The translations under genes and the position numbers were made by a program. The notes under the pieces were generated by a model. That model was not told where the DNA came from, did no database searches, and was given only the letters and a program-made list of their open reading frames with translations. From Endozoicomonas arenosclerae (GTDB taxonomy: Bacteria > Pseudomonadota > Gammaproteobacteria > Pseudomonadales > Endozoicomonadaceae), in NCBI RefSeq assembly GCF_001562015.1, contig NZ_LASA01000059.1, forward strand, positions 127,879 through 187,567: a DNA stretch of 59,689 nucleotides, given 5' to 3'. The first letter of the stretch is position 1; each line of letters opens with the position of its first letter. Below, piece after piece: positions 1 to 8,803 of this stretch.

Positions 1-178
<178 letters not shown>

Positions 179-298
179 ATAACGCCAAAGCGATTTAGCC
201 ATACACGGCGAGAGTGCGCAGCAAGAAGCAACTCAAACAGCTTAAGTTAAAAACGGATTCCAGAAGCTGAGATTAACATCTCAACTTCAAACCAGTTT

Positions 299-417
299 TG
301 CCTGGTGACCATAGAGTGTTGGAACCACCCGATCCCATCCCGAACTCGGAAGTGAAACGATACATCGCCGATGGTAGTGTGGGGTTTCCCCATGTGAGAG
401 TAGGTCATCGCCAGGCA
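299..417 (+). rRNA. rrf: 5S rRNA, copy 1
   Basis: A complete 119-nt 5S gene. It starts TGCCTGGTGA and ends TCGCCAGGCA, which pair as helix I. The conserved loop ACCCGATCCCATCCCGAACT is present. It is followed at once by a Rho-independent terminator (430-452), so this is the original end of the operon. A second, slightly different 5S lies beyond that terminator. Confidence 0.97.
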
Positions 418-429
418 CTAAATTTAAAG

Positions 430-452
430 TGCTGGATTCATTCCAGCATTTT
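430..452 (+). terminator. terminator between the two 5S genes
   Basis: A 7-bp stem TGCTGGA/TCCAGCA (430-436 and 442-448) with a TTCAT loop is followed by TTTTTGTTT. It would terminate the rRNA transcript after 5S copy 1, so copy 2 is reached only by read-through or from its own promoter. Confidence 0.75.
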
Positions 453-495
453 TGTTTCAAAGCATTGAACAGTAAGACTTTGAACAAGCAGAATT

Positions 496-614
496 TGCCT
501 GATAGCCACAGAGTGTTAGAACCACCCGATCCCATCCCGAACTCGGAAGTGAAATGACACATCGCCGATGGTAGTGTGGGGTTTCCCCATGTGAGAGTAG
601 GTCACTGTCAGGCA
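496..614 (+). rRNA. rrf: 5S rRNA, copy 2
   Basis: A second complete 119-nt 5S gene differing from copy 1 at about ten positions. Several differences lie in helix I and are compensatory: TGCCTGATAG pairs with CTGTCAGGCA, whereas copy 1 has TGCCTGGTGA with TCGCCAGGCA. The core from about nucleotide 24 of the gene is almost identical. Preserved pairing suggests the copy is functional rather than decaying. Confidence 0.95.
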
Positions 615-615
615 T

Positions 616-667
616 CGTATAAACAAAAAGGCTCGCGAAGGAATTCGCGAGCCTTTTTGTTTATACG
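616..667. terminator. very strong rRNA operon terminator
   Basis: A perfect inverted repeat with 24-bp arms (616-639 and 644-667) around a GGAA loop. The GC core GGCTCGCGAA is flanked by A- and T-tracts, so it can work in both directions. It closes the rRNA operon after 5S copy 2. Confidence 0.93.
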
Positions 668-1481
668 TTGTTTTGCAACGAGATAGTTATTATAAAGAAC
701 TCTTGTACCTCATCTGCGAACAATCATTTATCTCTGAGTTTGGGTCCGAACTCGGAAGTGACAAATTTGACTGGATCAAATTTGGACGCACTTTATGCAC
801 AGGGATGTGAGGTATGTCGATGTTGCAGGAGCGTTCATCGACCAGTGCGCCCGTAGGGTGGACTACAGGATGTAGTTCATCTAATGATGCATCGGGCCTC
901 GTTTACGAGGCCTTGTTGAAAAATATTCAGAGCTATTTTTATCTTTGTCACGACTACATCAACAGAGTTGGCCAGACCTCAGGTATCCAGTCGAATTCGG
1001 CTTAGTTATAGCTACAAACTGAAGTGAGCTCTGTTCCAAGTCACACCACGAGCGATCAGACAGCTCCTCATCATTCATAGCCCAACGATGTAGATACCGA
1101 AACCTTCAGTTGAGAATCTGAAAACCAGTTCGCTGCTAAATCCTACTGTCAGGTCCGCCCCTTGATAGGAAAATACCTGCTCGTTGTCACTTTTCTTGGT
1201 TTGGGTGTGTATTGTTTGGCAAGGCAGTTCTTCCATATGAACAGTAACAGTAGGAATGTTTTCCTCATTAATGCTTATTTGATAGATATTGGAATGCTTC
1301 AGACAGCTTACGAGGAATGTTCCCTGAAATTCTTCGTTCTCATGATTAATGCCTGTTCCTATATATTTATTGTGCTTGAAAAGTATGATTCGTTCCCTGT
1401 GAGAACCTTATGATGTTTTGGCCAGAGAAGTTTATCATCAACTTATAAACAGTTTGAGTGCAGATGGATCTGTAAGGGCTA
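668..1481. other. gene-poor stretch downstream of the rRNA operon
   Basis: I see no convincing gene here. Short open frames exist (for example 1162-1413, TTG start, 83 codons, hydrophobic N-terminus) but lack ribosome sites and recognisable domains. Two items stand out: a 16-nt exact match to the 5S core at 746-761, and a 7-bp GC hairpin at 895-912 (GGCCTCG/CGAGGCC) that could be a weak terminator. The stretch may be decayed sequence. Confidence 0.5.
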
Positions 1482-3281
1482 TCAGTCTGATGATAAAGCA
1501 GAATAATCAATCAGCAGTCTTGGGCGTGGTTCTGTGTTGGTATCAGGAGAGAATAGACCTGCTCTCACGATGCAGACACAGAAACCAAGAGTTCCAACTC
1601 TCCATAAAATCGGCATTCGATGGGCTTGCCCTCTGGAATATCTGTGAACACACATAGGAATAAGGATCATTTCTGTAATCAATCCAGTCCCGACAACAGC
1701 TGTCACTGGAATCCAGACAACTTTAGGGTCGAATGAAGCTGTGCTGTTTGACGAGTTTGGGGTGGGTGTAGGAGAGACTGTCACAAGAGCATTAGAGCCG
1801 GCATCAGAAGACTGAGTCGTTTCGGATGCAGTATTGGTTGGAAATTCACTTTCTAGTGAGCTGCTTGAGATCAAAGCAAAAGTTGAGCTTGATTCCGATG
1901 GTGTGAGTGATTGCAGGGGGCTGAAATAGGATTCAGAATGATATGGATATGTTGTGGAGGGTGATACTTCAGGAGTCAATGTAAACTGGCTTGAGGAAAA
2001 CAAAACCGAACTGCTATCAGCAAAAGTAGTCAGTGCCGCAGAAGGTGGAAGGCTTCTCATGGAACTCAGGTGAGCAACTGTTGAGAGAACGTCTGGAATG
2101 CTGCTGGCTGGAAGTTCTGTTATTGCCTGTGTTGTAGAGTTGATGATAGGAGGGAGCTCATTATAATGCACAGTCAGATTAACCAGGTTGGTCGTATCAA
2201 CATAGATGGGTAGTTGACCCCAGTTGTTTTGATAAAGATAAATATCGCCTGTTACTTTTTCTAAATCAGACGATGAGGAGTGCTCAATACTTAAACTGCG
2301 GAACATAGAGGGATCGCCAGAAACAGTGTTGTTTCTCAATAGTCCCTGAACAGTTTGATTCATGGCGGGGAATTTCAAGTCAAAGCCTGCTATCCATCCC
2401 TGTTGAGATATGGCAGTTTGAGATTCATCCAGCAGTAGTTGGTTGTTTTGTATTGTGAATCTGGGAATTTTGGATGTAGCCAAAGCCCCTGCAGGATAGC
2501 CATGGGTAAACGTATTGTTCATGACGGTAAGATCCGTTGAGCAATCTGCACTGTCTACTTCACCAGCCATACAACCAGCAATAATCCCAGCTTTTGAAAT
2601 CTGACTCATTTCCATGGTGCTGTCAGAGAGAGTAATGACACCCCTGGAGTCAGGAAGCGAGACAAAACCTGCAATCGAGTGATGACCTTCCATTCCTGCT
2701 GATCTGAAGTTCAGTTTGTGGAGGATGAGGTTATTAACAGGATTAGGAATGTCGTTAGTAATGATGCTCGTTAACCGAGGGGCTAGTCCGTCTTCATAGA
2801 CAGGGTCAAAGTCGATCTGACTGAATATACTGGTACCACTGGCTGTAGTAAGTTTGAAATTAAACCAGGTATAAAGAGTTTCAAACCCGAAATTCGATGA
2901 GAATCTAATGCTCGGTTGCTTTCCATTGTCGTCTGGAACGCCTCTCAAAGCGATGTTCTCTGTAAGAGTGATGTTTCTGGCTAACGAATATCGTTGAGGT
3001 TTTAGAAAGAAGGCTGTTTGACCATCGGTATGTGAAAGCAGGGGTTCAAGGGTGTCTGGGTCCGAAACCAGCATGAACTTTTTGTACTGTCTACCGGCAT
3101 TGAGTTCGTTGACAAACTGAGCACAGGAATTGGCAACTTTAGGGTCTGAAAAGTCTGAACACCTGCTAACAGCCTGACTCAATACAGTAGGCGTTGGTAC
3201 AATAACCTTCTGTGGGTAGGCGTGTAAGGGTAAAAGCAGAGAGGCAAAGAGGAAGGTCAGGTGTTTTGATGCCACTTTCAT
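1482..3281 (-). CDS. secreted beta-helix surface protein with Ser/Thr-rich stalk and C-terminal membrane anchor
   Basis: A 599-residue protein of no family I can name. Residues 1-23 are a signal peptide (MKVASKHLTFLFASLLLPLHAYPQ). Residues about 90-390 are rich in Asn/Leu/Ile repeats (NNTFTHG, IQNNQLLL, LLRNNTVSG, LYQNNWG) of the kind seen in right-handed parallel beta-helices. A long Ser/Thr/Pro-rich stalk follows (about 400-515), then one hydrophobic segment (IPVTAVVGTGLITEMILIPM) and a basic tail. This type I layout resembles eukaryotic mucin-like receptors. The likely role is adhesion or surface exposure, by inference only. It stands alone, convergent with the rRNA operon. Confidence 0.8.
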   Translation of the reverse strand: MKVASKHLTFLFASLLLPLHAYPQKVIVPTPTVLSQAVSRCSDFSDPKVANSCAQFVNELNAGRQYKKFMLVSDPDTLEPLLSHTDGQTAFFLKPQRYSLARNITLTENIALRGVPDDNGKQPSIRFSSNFGFETLYTWFNFKLTTASGTSIFSQIDFDPVYEDGLAPRLTSIITNDIPNPVNNLILHKLNFRSAGMEGHHSIAGFVSLPDSRGVITLSDSTMEMSQISKAGIIAGCMAGEVDSADCSTDLTVMNNTFTHGYPAGALATSKIPRFTIQNNQLLLDESQTAISQQGWIAGFDLKFPAMNQTVQGLLRNNTVSGDPSMFRSLSIEHSSSSDLEKVTGDIYLYQNNWGQLPIYVDTTNLVNLTVHYNELPPIINSTTQAITELPASSIPDVLSTVAHLSSMRSLPPSAALTTFADSSSVLFSSSQFTLTPEVSPSTTYPYHSESYFSPLQSLTPSESSSTFALISSSSLESEFPTNTASETTQSSDAGSNALVTVSPTPTPNSSNSTASFDPKVVWIPVTAVVGTGLITEMILIPMCVHRYSRGQAHRMPILWRVGTLGFCVCIVRAGLFSPDTNTEPRPRLLIDYSALSSD

Positions 3282-3457
3282 GAAACTGAATCTGCATATA
3301 TAAAAATTAAAATATAGATTATAAACTCAAGCCTGCAGTGCGCAGCCGGTGACAGGCATCATCGATTGAAGTCTTTATTCAAAATTTATCCAAGCTATGT
3401 GGATCTAGCGACTAGTGTGTATTGAGTCTGTCGGTAACAAACTCAAAGAGCAAAAAG

Positions 3458-4045
3458 ATGAATACACAAGCTGATACGCAGAGTGCTCAACCTGTCTATG
3501 CCAATCCAGCGCCGCTCGGATTGATGGGCTTTGGCATGACAACTGTTCTGCTGAACATTCACAATGCCGGTTTTTATCCTCTGGCAGCGATGATTCTTGC
3601 CATGGGTTTGGCTTATGGTGGCGCAGCCCAGGTGATAGCCGGTATTCTCGAGTTCAAGAAGGGGAATACGTTTGGTCTGACGGCCTTCACTTCCTATGGG
3701 TTGTTCTGGATCAGCCTGGTACTGTTAATCGTATTTCCTGAGCAGGGTATCGGAGAGCCGACTCCGGTGGGTTATATGGGTTGGTATTTACTGCTTTGGG
3801 GTATTTTTACTGCGTTGATGTTTTTTGGCACGCTCAAAACAAACAGGGTGCTGCAGTTTGTTTTCCTGTCACTGGCCATTCTTTTCTTTTTACTGGCTGC
3901 CCGGGATTTTACAGGTTCAACGGCAATAGGGCATTTTGCCGGCTGGGAAGGTATTGTGTGTGGTGCCAGTGCCATCTACCTGGCAATGGCTGAAGTCATC
4001 AATGAGCAGTTGGGCAGAACCGTTCTGCCCATCGGTGAAGTTTAA
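3458..4045 (+). CDS. satP: acetate uptake transporter, GPR1/FUN34/YaaH (SatP) family
   Basis: A six-helix inner-membrane transporter for acetate and succinate, typically proton-coupled. The family signature [11 protein letters not shown] lies near the N-terminus, followed by about six hydrophobic segments, giving 195 residues as usual for SatP. The ATG at 3458 is chosen because it leaves the normal short N-terminus before NPAPLGL. A TTG at 3422 would add 12 residues without support. It is a single gene; tRNA-His follows on the same strand with its own promoter. Confidence 0.92.
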   Translation: MNTQADTQSAQPVYANPAPLGLMGFGMTTVLLNIHNAGFYPLAAMILAMGLAYGGAAQVIAGILEFKKGNTFGLTAFTSYGLFWISLVLLIVFPEQGIGEPTPVGYMGWYLLLWGIFTALMFFGTLKTNRVLQFVFLSLAILFFLLAARDFTGSTAIGHFAGWEGIVCGASAIYLAMAEVINEQLGRTVLPIGEV

Positions 4046-4128
4046 GGCATTGGAAGATAGCCTGATCGGTATGGTGGCTGCAGGAGGGTAAAAAGGCTGC
4101 GGTTTTTACCTGAACTGCTATTTTTTGC

Positions 4129-4156
4129 TTGCAAGGAAGCCGGCTTTCCTTATAAT
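4129..4156 (+). promoter_or_regulatory. probable sigma-70 promoter of tRNA-His
   Basis: TTGCAA (4129-4134) and a perfect TATAAT (4151-4156) are separated by 16 bp. The region just after the -10 box is GC-rich (GCCGCG), as in stable-RNA promoters under stringent control. The tRNA starts about 47 bp after the -10 box, leaving a short 5' leader. Confidence 0.75.
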
Positions 4157-4202
4157 CAGCCGCGTCTTCAGGGATGACATCTCTTCCCCGAAACAACGAA
4201 GT

Positions 4203-4279
4203 GGTGGGCGTAGCTCAGTTGGTAGAGCCCCGGATTGTGATTCCGGTGGTCGTGGGTTCGAACCCCATCGTCCACCCCA
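4203..4279 (+). tRNA. tRNA-His (GTG anticodon)
   Basis: A complete cloverleaf. The acceptor strands GTGGGCG and CGTCCAC pair with one G-U. The D-arm contains AGCTCAGTTGGTAGAG, the anticodon loop is TTGTGAT (GTG), the T-arm is GGGTTCGAACCCC, and CCA is encoded. The extra 5' G (position -1) that marks tRNA-His is present at 4203 opposite the discriminator C. Confidence 0.98.
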
Positions 4280-4284
4280 CTTTT

Positions 4285-4316
4285 AAAAAAGCCTGACTTT
4301 ATGTCAGGCTTTTTTG
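4285..4316. terminator. bidirectional terminator shared by tRNA-His and the kinase gene
   Basis: AAAAAAGCCTGAC and GTCAGGCTTTTTT form a hairpin with a short TTTAT loop and A/T tracts on both sides. It ends the tRNA transcript. The stop codon of the convergent kinase gene (4299-4301) falls inside the hairpin, so its last codons form the right arm. Confidence 0.92.
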
Positions 4317-5903
4317 TATCTGAATGTCCTGATTCATAATTCTCCTGTACTTCTCCTGATCTTCATATAGCTCAAGAAAAACCCGGTATTTTTTGTCGTA
4401 GTAATCCTTCAGAGAAGCATCGGGCGTCACTATTCCTTTCTGACGACTCATGGCTTCCATCGCTTTTTCCATCGACGGATGAATACCGCAGGCAACAGAT
4501 GCTGCTAGTGCGCCTGATAGTAGCATGGCGTCTGGTTCTTCGGGCATATTGGCCGGGATGCCTATTGCGTTGACGTGCTCGTGAACAAACAGTGGATTTT
4601 TGGCTAATCCACCACAGGGTCTTAGTTCGGTGAAGCAGTACCCCTGTTCACGAAGTAATTCGATATTATGTCTTGCTCCAAGAGCAATAGCCTGGATGCA
4701 GGCCAGATATGAGAGCGCCATACTCTCAATGCTCTGATCTAGCCTTAGTCCAGCGATCATGCCTTTCAGACTCATATCCAATCTGGGGCAGCGGTTACCT
4801 ACAAAATAAGGTAAAAGATGTATGTCGTGTGTTAGCTGCGACAGTTTTTTGGAGCCTTCAGTCATGGCTTTCAGAGTGTCATTGAGAAATTCGTAAATCG
4901 TAGAGTTATTTCCCTCTGCCTCTTTCTGGGCAATGCTGAAAGCAGGATGGCCGGTAATAAGGTGATCAATTAATGCACCGGCTGCCGATTGCCCGACAAT
5001 GTTATGGTAATAGCCTTCCAGGACGGAAGGGATAGGTCCCCAGGTCCCCATGATGGTTTGAGCCGTCGGGCTACTGGCAATATAAATAGTTGAGGTGCCC
5101 ACTATCATACTGAGTCTGTTTTCCAGACGGTTCTGGGTTTCTTTTGAGTTTACTGGGCCCAGTACTGCAAGGCTGCCACCCAATCCATCAACGATACCTG
5201 TTGCTACAGGTGTTCCTGCTGTCAGCCCTAGCGCATTGGCGGAGGATACTGTCAGGCCTCCTGGTATGGGGGCGCCTATGGATAACATCTCTCCCTGTTT
5301 CAATCCCGGGTTATTGATCCCAAGGGTTTCGAGCACTTCAGTGGATTCACGGGTGACCATTGAGCACGGAGTTCTGGTGATTATGCCTGTCAGTTTCCAA
5401 GTCAAAAAATCGTAGAGGTCAAGAATAAGAGCGCATTTGGACCAATGTTCAGGGTGTATCTGCTTAAGCCACAGTATTTTGGAAAGACACATTTCAGGAA
5501 TCTGTTTGCTGGGAGCAGCTTGATGAATACCTGGTTTTTTGAATCTTTCATTAATCAGTACTGACTGTTCTTGAGCGCGATGGTCCATCCAGCCCAGGAT
5601 GTTAGCCTCAGGGTTTTCAGGAAGGTTGAGTGGCTTCAGATTCTGGTCGAGCAGAACCTGTGAGGCGGTGGCATCTATTCCAATTCCCTGAACAGTGACG
5701 GAAAAGGGGTATTGGGCAAGTAATTGTCCGACAGACGTAATCAGGCTGTTATAAATATCATCAGAAGATTGTTCCATTCGACCGGATGATTGCCAGAGTT
5801 TGAGAGGGCGGATGTCTTTAGCCAGTATCTTGCCATCAGGGCTGACCAGAGCGCTTCTTAAGCTGGCGGTACCCACATCAATACTAAGCAGGACATCTTG
5901 CAT
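4299..5903 (-). CDS. FGGY-family pentulose kinase (D-ribulokinase-like)
   Basis: An ATP-dependent sugar kinase of 534 residues. The N-terminal phosphate-binding motif is LSIDVGTASLRSALV. The GWMDHRA signature near residue 120 marks the FGGY-type D-ribulokinase/pentulose kinase branch. The C-terminal domain contains GNRCPR and the ATP-site motif RPCGGLAKNP. It would phosphorylate a ketopentose or sugar alcohol in the cytoplasm; the exact substrate cannot be read from sequence. No transporter or isomerase is adjacent, so there is no pathway context. The ATG at 5903 begins directly at the conserved domain. Confidence 0.88.
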   Translation of the reverse strand: MQDVLLSIDVGTASLRSALVSPDGKILAKDIRPLKLWQSSGRMEQSSDDIYNSLITSVGQLLAQYPFSVTVQGIGIDATASQVLLDQNLKPLNLPENPEANILGWMDHRAQEQSVLINERFKKPGIHQAAPSKQIPEMCLSKILWLKQIHPEHWSKCALILDLYDFLTWKLTGIITRTPCSMVTRESTEVLETLGINNPGLKQGEMLSIGAPIPGGLTVSSANALGLTAGTPVATGIVDGLGGSLAVLGPVNSKETQNRLENRLSMIVGTSTIYIASSPTAQTIMGTWGPIPSVLEGYYHNIVGQSAAGALIDHLITGHPAFSIAQKEAEGNNSTIYEFLNDTLKAMTEGSKKLSQLTHDIHLLPYFVGNRCPRLDMSLKGMIAGLRLDQSIESMALSYLACIQAIALGARHNIELLREQGYCFTELRPCGGLAKNPLFVHEHVNAIGIPANMPEEPDAMLLSGALAASVACGIHPSMEKAMEAMSRQKGIVTPDASLKDYYDKKYRVFLELYEDQEKYRRIMNQDIQIQKSLT

Positions 5904-6010
5904 AGTGGCTCTCCCGGTAAGTTTTACTCATAAAACAAACGGTTCCCTGTCATAAAAATAAAAGGATAATAGTAGACGAGTGATACCGCTGGTTTAGAAG
6001 AGGAAAGGGT

Positions 6011-6724
6011 ATGTTAATGGATTCAGCCATTGGGCATCGTGGTGTGGCTGCTCTGGCGCCTGAAAATACGTTGGCTGGCATTCAGAAGGCCGCTGATTTG
6101 GGGCTCAAGTGGATAGAGTTGGATGTCACGCTGCTGGGGGATGGTACTTCGGTCATGTTCCATGATCCCAGAATCAACCGCACCACTTCCGGGCGAGGGC
6201 ATCTGAAGAACAACACGTTAGATCAATTATCCACGCTGGATGCAGGCAGTTGGTTCTCTTCAGACTTTGCGGGTGAAAAGGTGCCTACCCTGATTGAAGC
6301 ACTGACGTTGATTAAAAAGTTGAACTTAAGTCTTAATCTTGAGCTCAAACCTAATCGCTGTGACCTGAAGCTTCTGGTTGAAGAAGTGGTTGCTGCGTTG
6401 GAAGCGGCAGAATTTTCTGATGAGCAGCTACTGGTTTCCAGTTTTAATCACAAAGCCCTGGTGTTGTTTCGGGCAAAATCTGGCAGTCGCATAGGTTGTC
6501 TGTTTGAGTCTCTTCCTCGTAATTGGAAGCATAAGGCCAGACAGGTCGATGCTAAAACCATTCATGTGAATGCCAGAAAGCTGAAAGAGAAAAAGGCTCT
6601 GGAAATCAAAGACGCGGGCTATGAACTCTATTGCTACACCGTTAATGACAAGGTTTTGGCTGACCAGTTAAAGGACTGGGGCGTTGATGGTGTCTTCACA
6701 GATAACCCCGGAGTGTTGGGCTGA
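6011..6724 (+). CDS. ugpQ: glycerophosphodiester phosphodiesterase (UgpQ type)
   Basis: Hydrolyses glycerophosphodiesters to glycerol-3-phosphate plus an alcohol, in the cytoplasm (no signal peptide). The catalytic signature is complete: GHRG near residue 8, ELDVTLLGDG, the FHDP loop with the catalytic His, and LELKPN for metal binding. Length is 237 residues, typical of UgpQ. A good ribosome site (GAGGAAAGG) precedes the ATG at 6011; a second ATG lies two codons later. The gene is convergent with darP, with a hairpin between them. Confidence 0.94.
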   Translation: MLMDSAIGHRGVAALAPENTLAGIQKAADLGLKWIELDVTLLGDGTSVMFHDPRINRTTSGRGHLKNNTLDQLSTLDAGSWFSSDFAGEKVPTLIEALTLIKKLNLSLNLELKPNRCDLKLLVEEVVAALEAAEFSDEQLLVSSFNHKALVLFRAKSGSRIGCLFESLPRNWKHKARQVDAKTIHVNARKLKEKKALEIKDAGYELYCYTVNDKVLADQLKDWGVDGVFTDNPGVLG

Positions 6725-6746
6725 CAGAGTGCGCTGGGCACTCTGT
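6724..6746. terminator. hairpin between ugpQ and darP
   Basis: A perfect 9-bp stem ACAGAGTGC/GCACTCTGT with a 5-nt loop starts at the last base of the ugpQ stop codon. There is no clear T-tract, so termination is probable but not certain. Confidence 0.5.
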
Positions 6747-6758
6747 AACACGATCAGA

Positions 6759-7286
6759 TCAGTGTTCTGCGTCCACTTCTCTTAAGTATTTGAACAGCTT
6801 TCTGGAGGCGGCAGGTGTTTTGTCTTGCTTGGCTTCCTTTTGGGCATTTCTAACCAGTTGGCGAATATGCTGGTGATCCGCCTCCGGGTACTTCTCAAGA
6901 TATTCTGTGAGAACATCGTGCCCTTCATTGATGAGGCGATCACGCCAGCGTTCCAGTTGGTGGAAGCGACGGTTGTATTCCTCACTGGTTGAATCAAGAC
7001 TGTCGAAGTATTTCTGTATCGGTTCCAGATCCTGATCACGCATTAATTTACCAATAAAGCCTAAATGCCTTTTGCGGGCATTGTGGCTTTTGATGCGTTT
7101 GCTTTCATCCAGTGCTTCCCTGAGGCGTTCATTCAGGGGCAGTTTGTCCAGCATGGCTGGCTTCATATCCATCAAGCGTGAACCAATGGCTTTGAGCTCA
7201 TCCATGTCACGCTTGAGTTCCGACTTACTGACATAAATGATTTCTTCAGCGTCGTCTTCAAATTCGTAGGGATCTTGATCTGACAT
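6759..7286 (-). CDS. darP: dual-action ribosomal maturation protein DarP (YjgA, DUF615)
   Basis: A 175-residue, highly charged alpha-helical protein that associates with late 50S precursors and helps their maturation. The acidic N-terminus is followed by the family block VSKSELKRDMDELKAIG and by ARKRHLGFIGKLMRD, both characteristic of YjgA/DarP. It is divergent from pmbA, the same pairing as in E. coli and Pseudomonas, which supports both calls. Confidence 0.94.
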   Translation of the reverse strand: MSDQDPYEFEDDAEEIIYVSKSELKRDMDELKAIGSRLMDMKPAMLDKLPLNERLREALDESKRIKSHNARKRHLGFIGKLMRDQDLEPIQKYFDSLDSTSEEYNRRFHQLERWRDRLINEGHDVLTEYLEKYPEADHQHIRQLVRNAQKEAKQDKTPAASRKLFKYLREVDAEH

Positions 7287-7447
7287 GATTCGGGTCTATT
7301 CAAAGAGATGCTGCCATTTTACTCCAGTTAGGGGCAATCAGCCATGAGCGGTCAATACCTTCCATCATCTCTTATAAATGTTGATAGGATGCAGCCGGGC
7401 ACGGCACAATAGAGCTTACACATATAAGACTGGAAGGCAGGAAATTC

Positions 7448-8803
7448 ATGGGTGATAAAACCAATGCTGTACTGGATCCCCGCTCTGAAGAGGATCGCCT
7501 GAAGACGCTTGTTAGCGACATTCTGGATGAGGCTCGACGTCAGGGAGCTGATGCCTGTGAAGTCGGTGTCAGTTTGGATGCAGGTCTTTCCGTGGGTGTC
7601 CGGATGGGGGATGTGGAGACGGTAGAGTTTAACCGTGATCAGGGTTTTGGTATCACTGTTTATCAGGGAAAGAAGAAAGGTTCTGCCAGTACTTCGGACA
7701 GTACTCCCCAGGCTATTCGTGAAACCGTCAAAGCCGCCTGTGATATTGCCGGTTATGCGTCTGAAGATCCCTGCTCCGGTCTCGCTGAGGCTGAGCTGAT
7801 GGCTAAAGATTTGCCTGAATTGGATCTTTATCATCCTTGGGGAGTAGACCCGGAAGCAGCGATTGAGCTGGCCCTGAAGTGTGAAGAGGCGGGTAGAACG
7901 TTCAGTAACAAGATCAAGAACTCTGACGGTGCCAATGTAGGTACACACCAGGGGTGTCGTGTATATGGAAACAGTCATGGTTTCATCGGCAGCTATATTT
8001 CCAGCCGTCACAGTCTCAGTTGTGTTCTGATTGGTGAGCAATCCGGTGAGATGCAGAGGGATTATTGGTACACCGTCGCTCGTTATGGGAATGATCTGGA
8101 GTCCGCTTCTGATGTGGGCCGAAAAGCTGCAGAAAGAACTATCGCCCGTCTTGGTGCAAGAAAAGTTCCAACGGGTCAGGTGCCCGTTCTGTTTGCTCCG
8201 GAAGTCGCATCAGGTCTTGTTTCTCATTTGCTGGGAGCTATTAGTGGCGGTAGTTTGTACCGACAGGCTTCTTTCCTGTTAGATCATCTGGGCAAACAGA
8301 TCTTTCCGGAGTGGGTACGTATTCATGAACAGCCGCACCTGAAAAAAGCCCTGGGATCCGCCAGCTTTGATAATGATGGCTTGGCAACGCGTGCTAAAGA
8401 TTTTATTTCCGGCGGTGTCCTTACGAATTATCTTCTGGGAACCTATTCCGCTCGTAAGCTGGGCATGGAAAGTACCGCCAATTCCGGTGGTGTAAATAAT
8501 CTTTTCCTTGATAGCAATGCTGGTGGCAGGGAAGAGTTATTGAAACAGATGGGTACGGGTCTTCTGGTGACGGAGTTGATGGGGCAGGGCGTCAATACAG
8601 TAACCGGTGACTATTCCAGAGGGGCTGGTGGTTATTGGGTTGAAAACGGCGAGATTCAATACCCTGTTTCTGAGGTGACCATTGCCGGTAGTTTGAAAGA
8701 CATGTTTATGAATATTGTTGCTGCAGGTAATGATTATGATCGCAGGGGAAATATTCAAACCGGTTCGGTACTGATTAGCGAAATGACTCTGGCTGGAGAA
8801 TAA
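7448..8803 (+). CDS. pmbA: metalloprotease PmbA/TldE
   Basis: Subunit of the TldD/TldE protease, which degrades unfolded peptides, processes microcins and affects CcdA turnover. The 451-residue length and the conserved blocks (NSHGFIGSYISSRHS in the middle, GVLTNYLLGTYSARKLG, GVNTVTGDYSRGAGGYWVENG, IQTGSVLISEMTLAG at the end) are those of PmbA. TldE lacks the HEXXH zinc motif that TldD supplies; no tldD is in this window. The ATG at 7448 follows AGGAAATTC. Its 3' end overlaps the converging reading frame 8775-10490 by 29 bp. Confidence 0.96.
   Translation: MGDKTNAVLDPRSEEDRLKTLVSDILDEARRQGADACEVGVSLDAGLSVGVRMGDVETVEFNRDQGFGITVYQGKKKGSASTSDSTPQAIRETVKAACDIAGYASEDPCSGLAEAELMAKDLPELDLYHPWGVDPEAAIELALKCEEAGRTFSNKIKNSDGANVGTHQGCRVYGNSHGFIGSYISSRHSLSCVLIGEQSGEMQRDYWYTVARYGNDLESASDVGRKAAERTIARLGARKVPTGQVPVLFAPEVASGLVSHLLGAISGGSLYRQASFLLDHLGKQIFPEWVRIHEQPHLKKALGSASFDNDGLATRAKDFISGGVLTNYLLGTYSARKLGMESTANSGGVNNLFLDSNAGGREELLKQMGTGLLVTELMGQGVNTVTGDYSRGAGGYWVENGEIQYPVSEVTIAGSLKDMFMNIVAAGNDYDRRGNIQTGSVLISEMTLAGE

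Noticed and set aside
287-562. 91-codon minus-strand frame
   Set aside because: It lies across the two 5S rRNA genes and is their antisense.
1162-1413. 83-codon frame with hydrophobic N-terminus
   Set aside because: TTG start, no ribosome site, no family resemblance, in a stretch that looks decayed.
7352-8041. 229-codon minus-strand frame
   Set aside because: Antisense to pmbA, whose product is strongly conserved; no family features.
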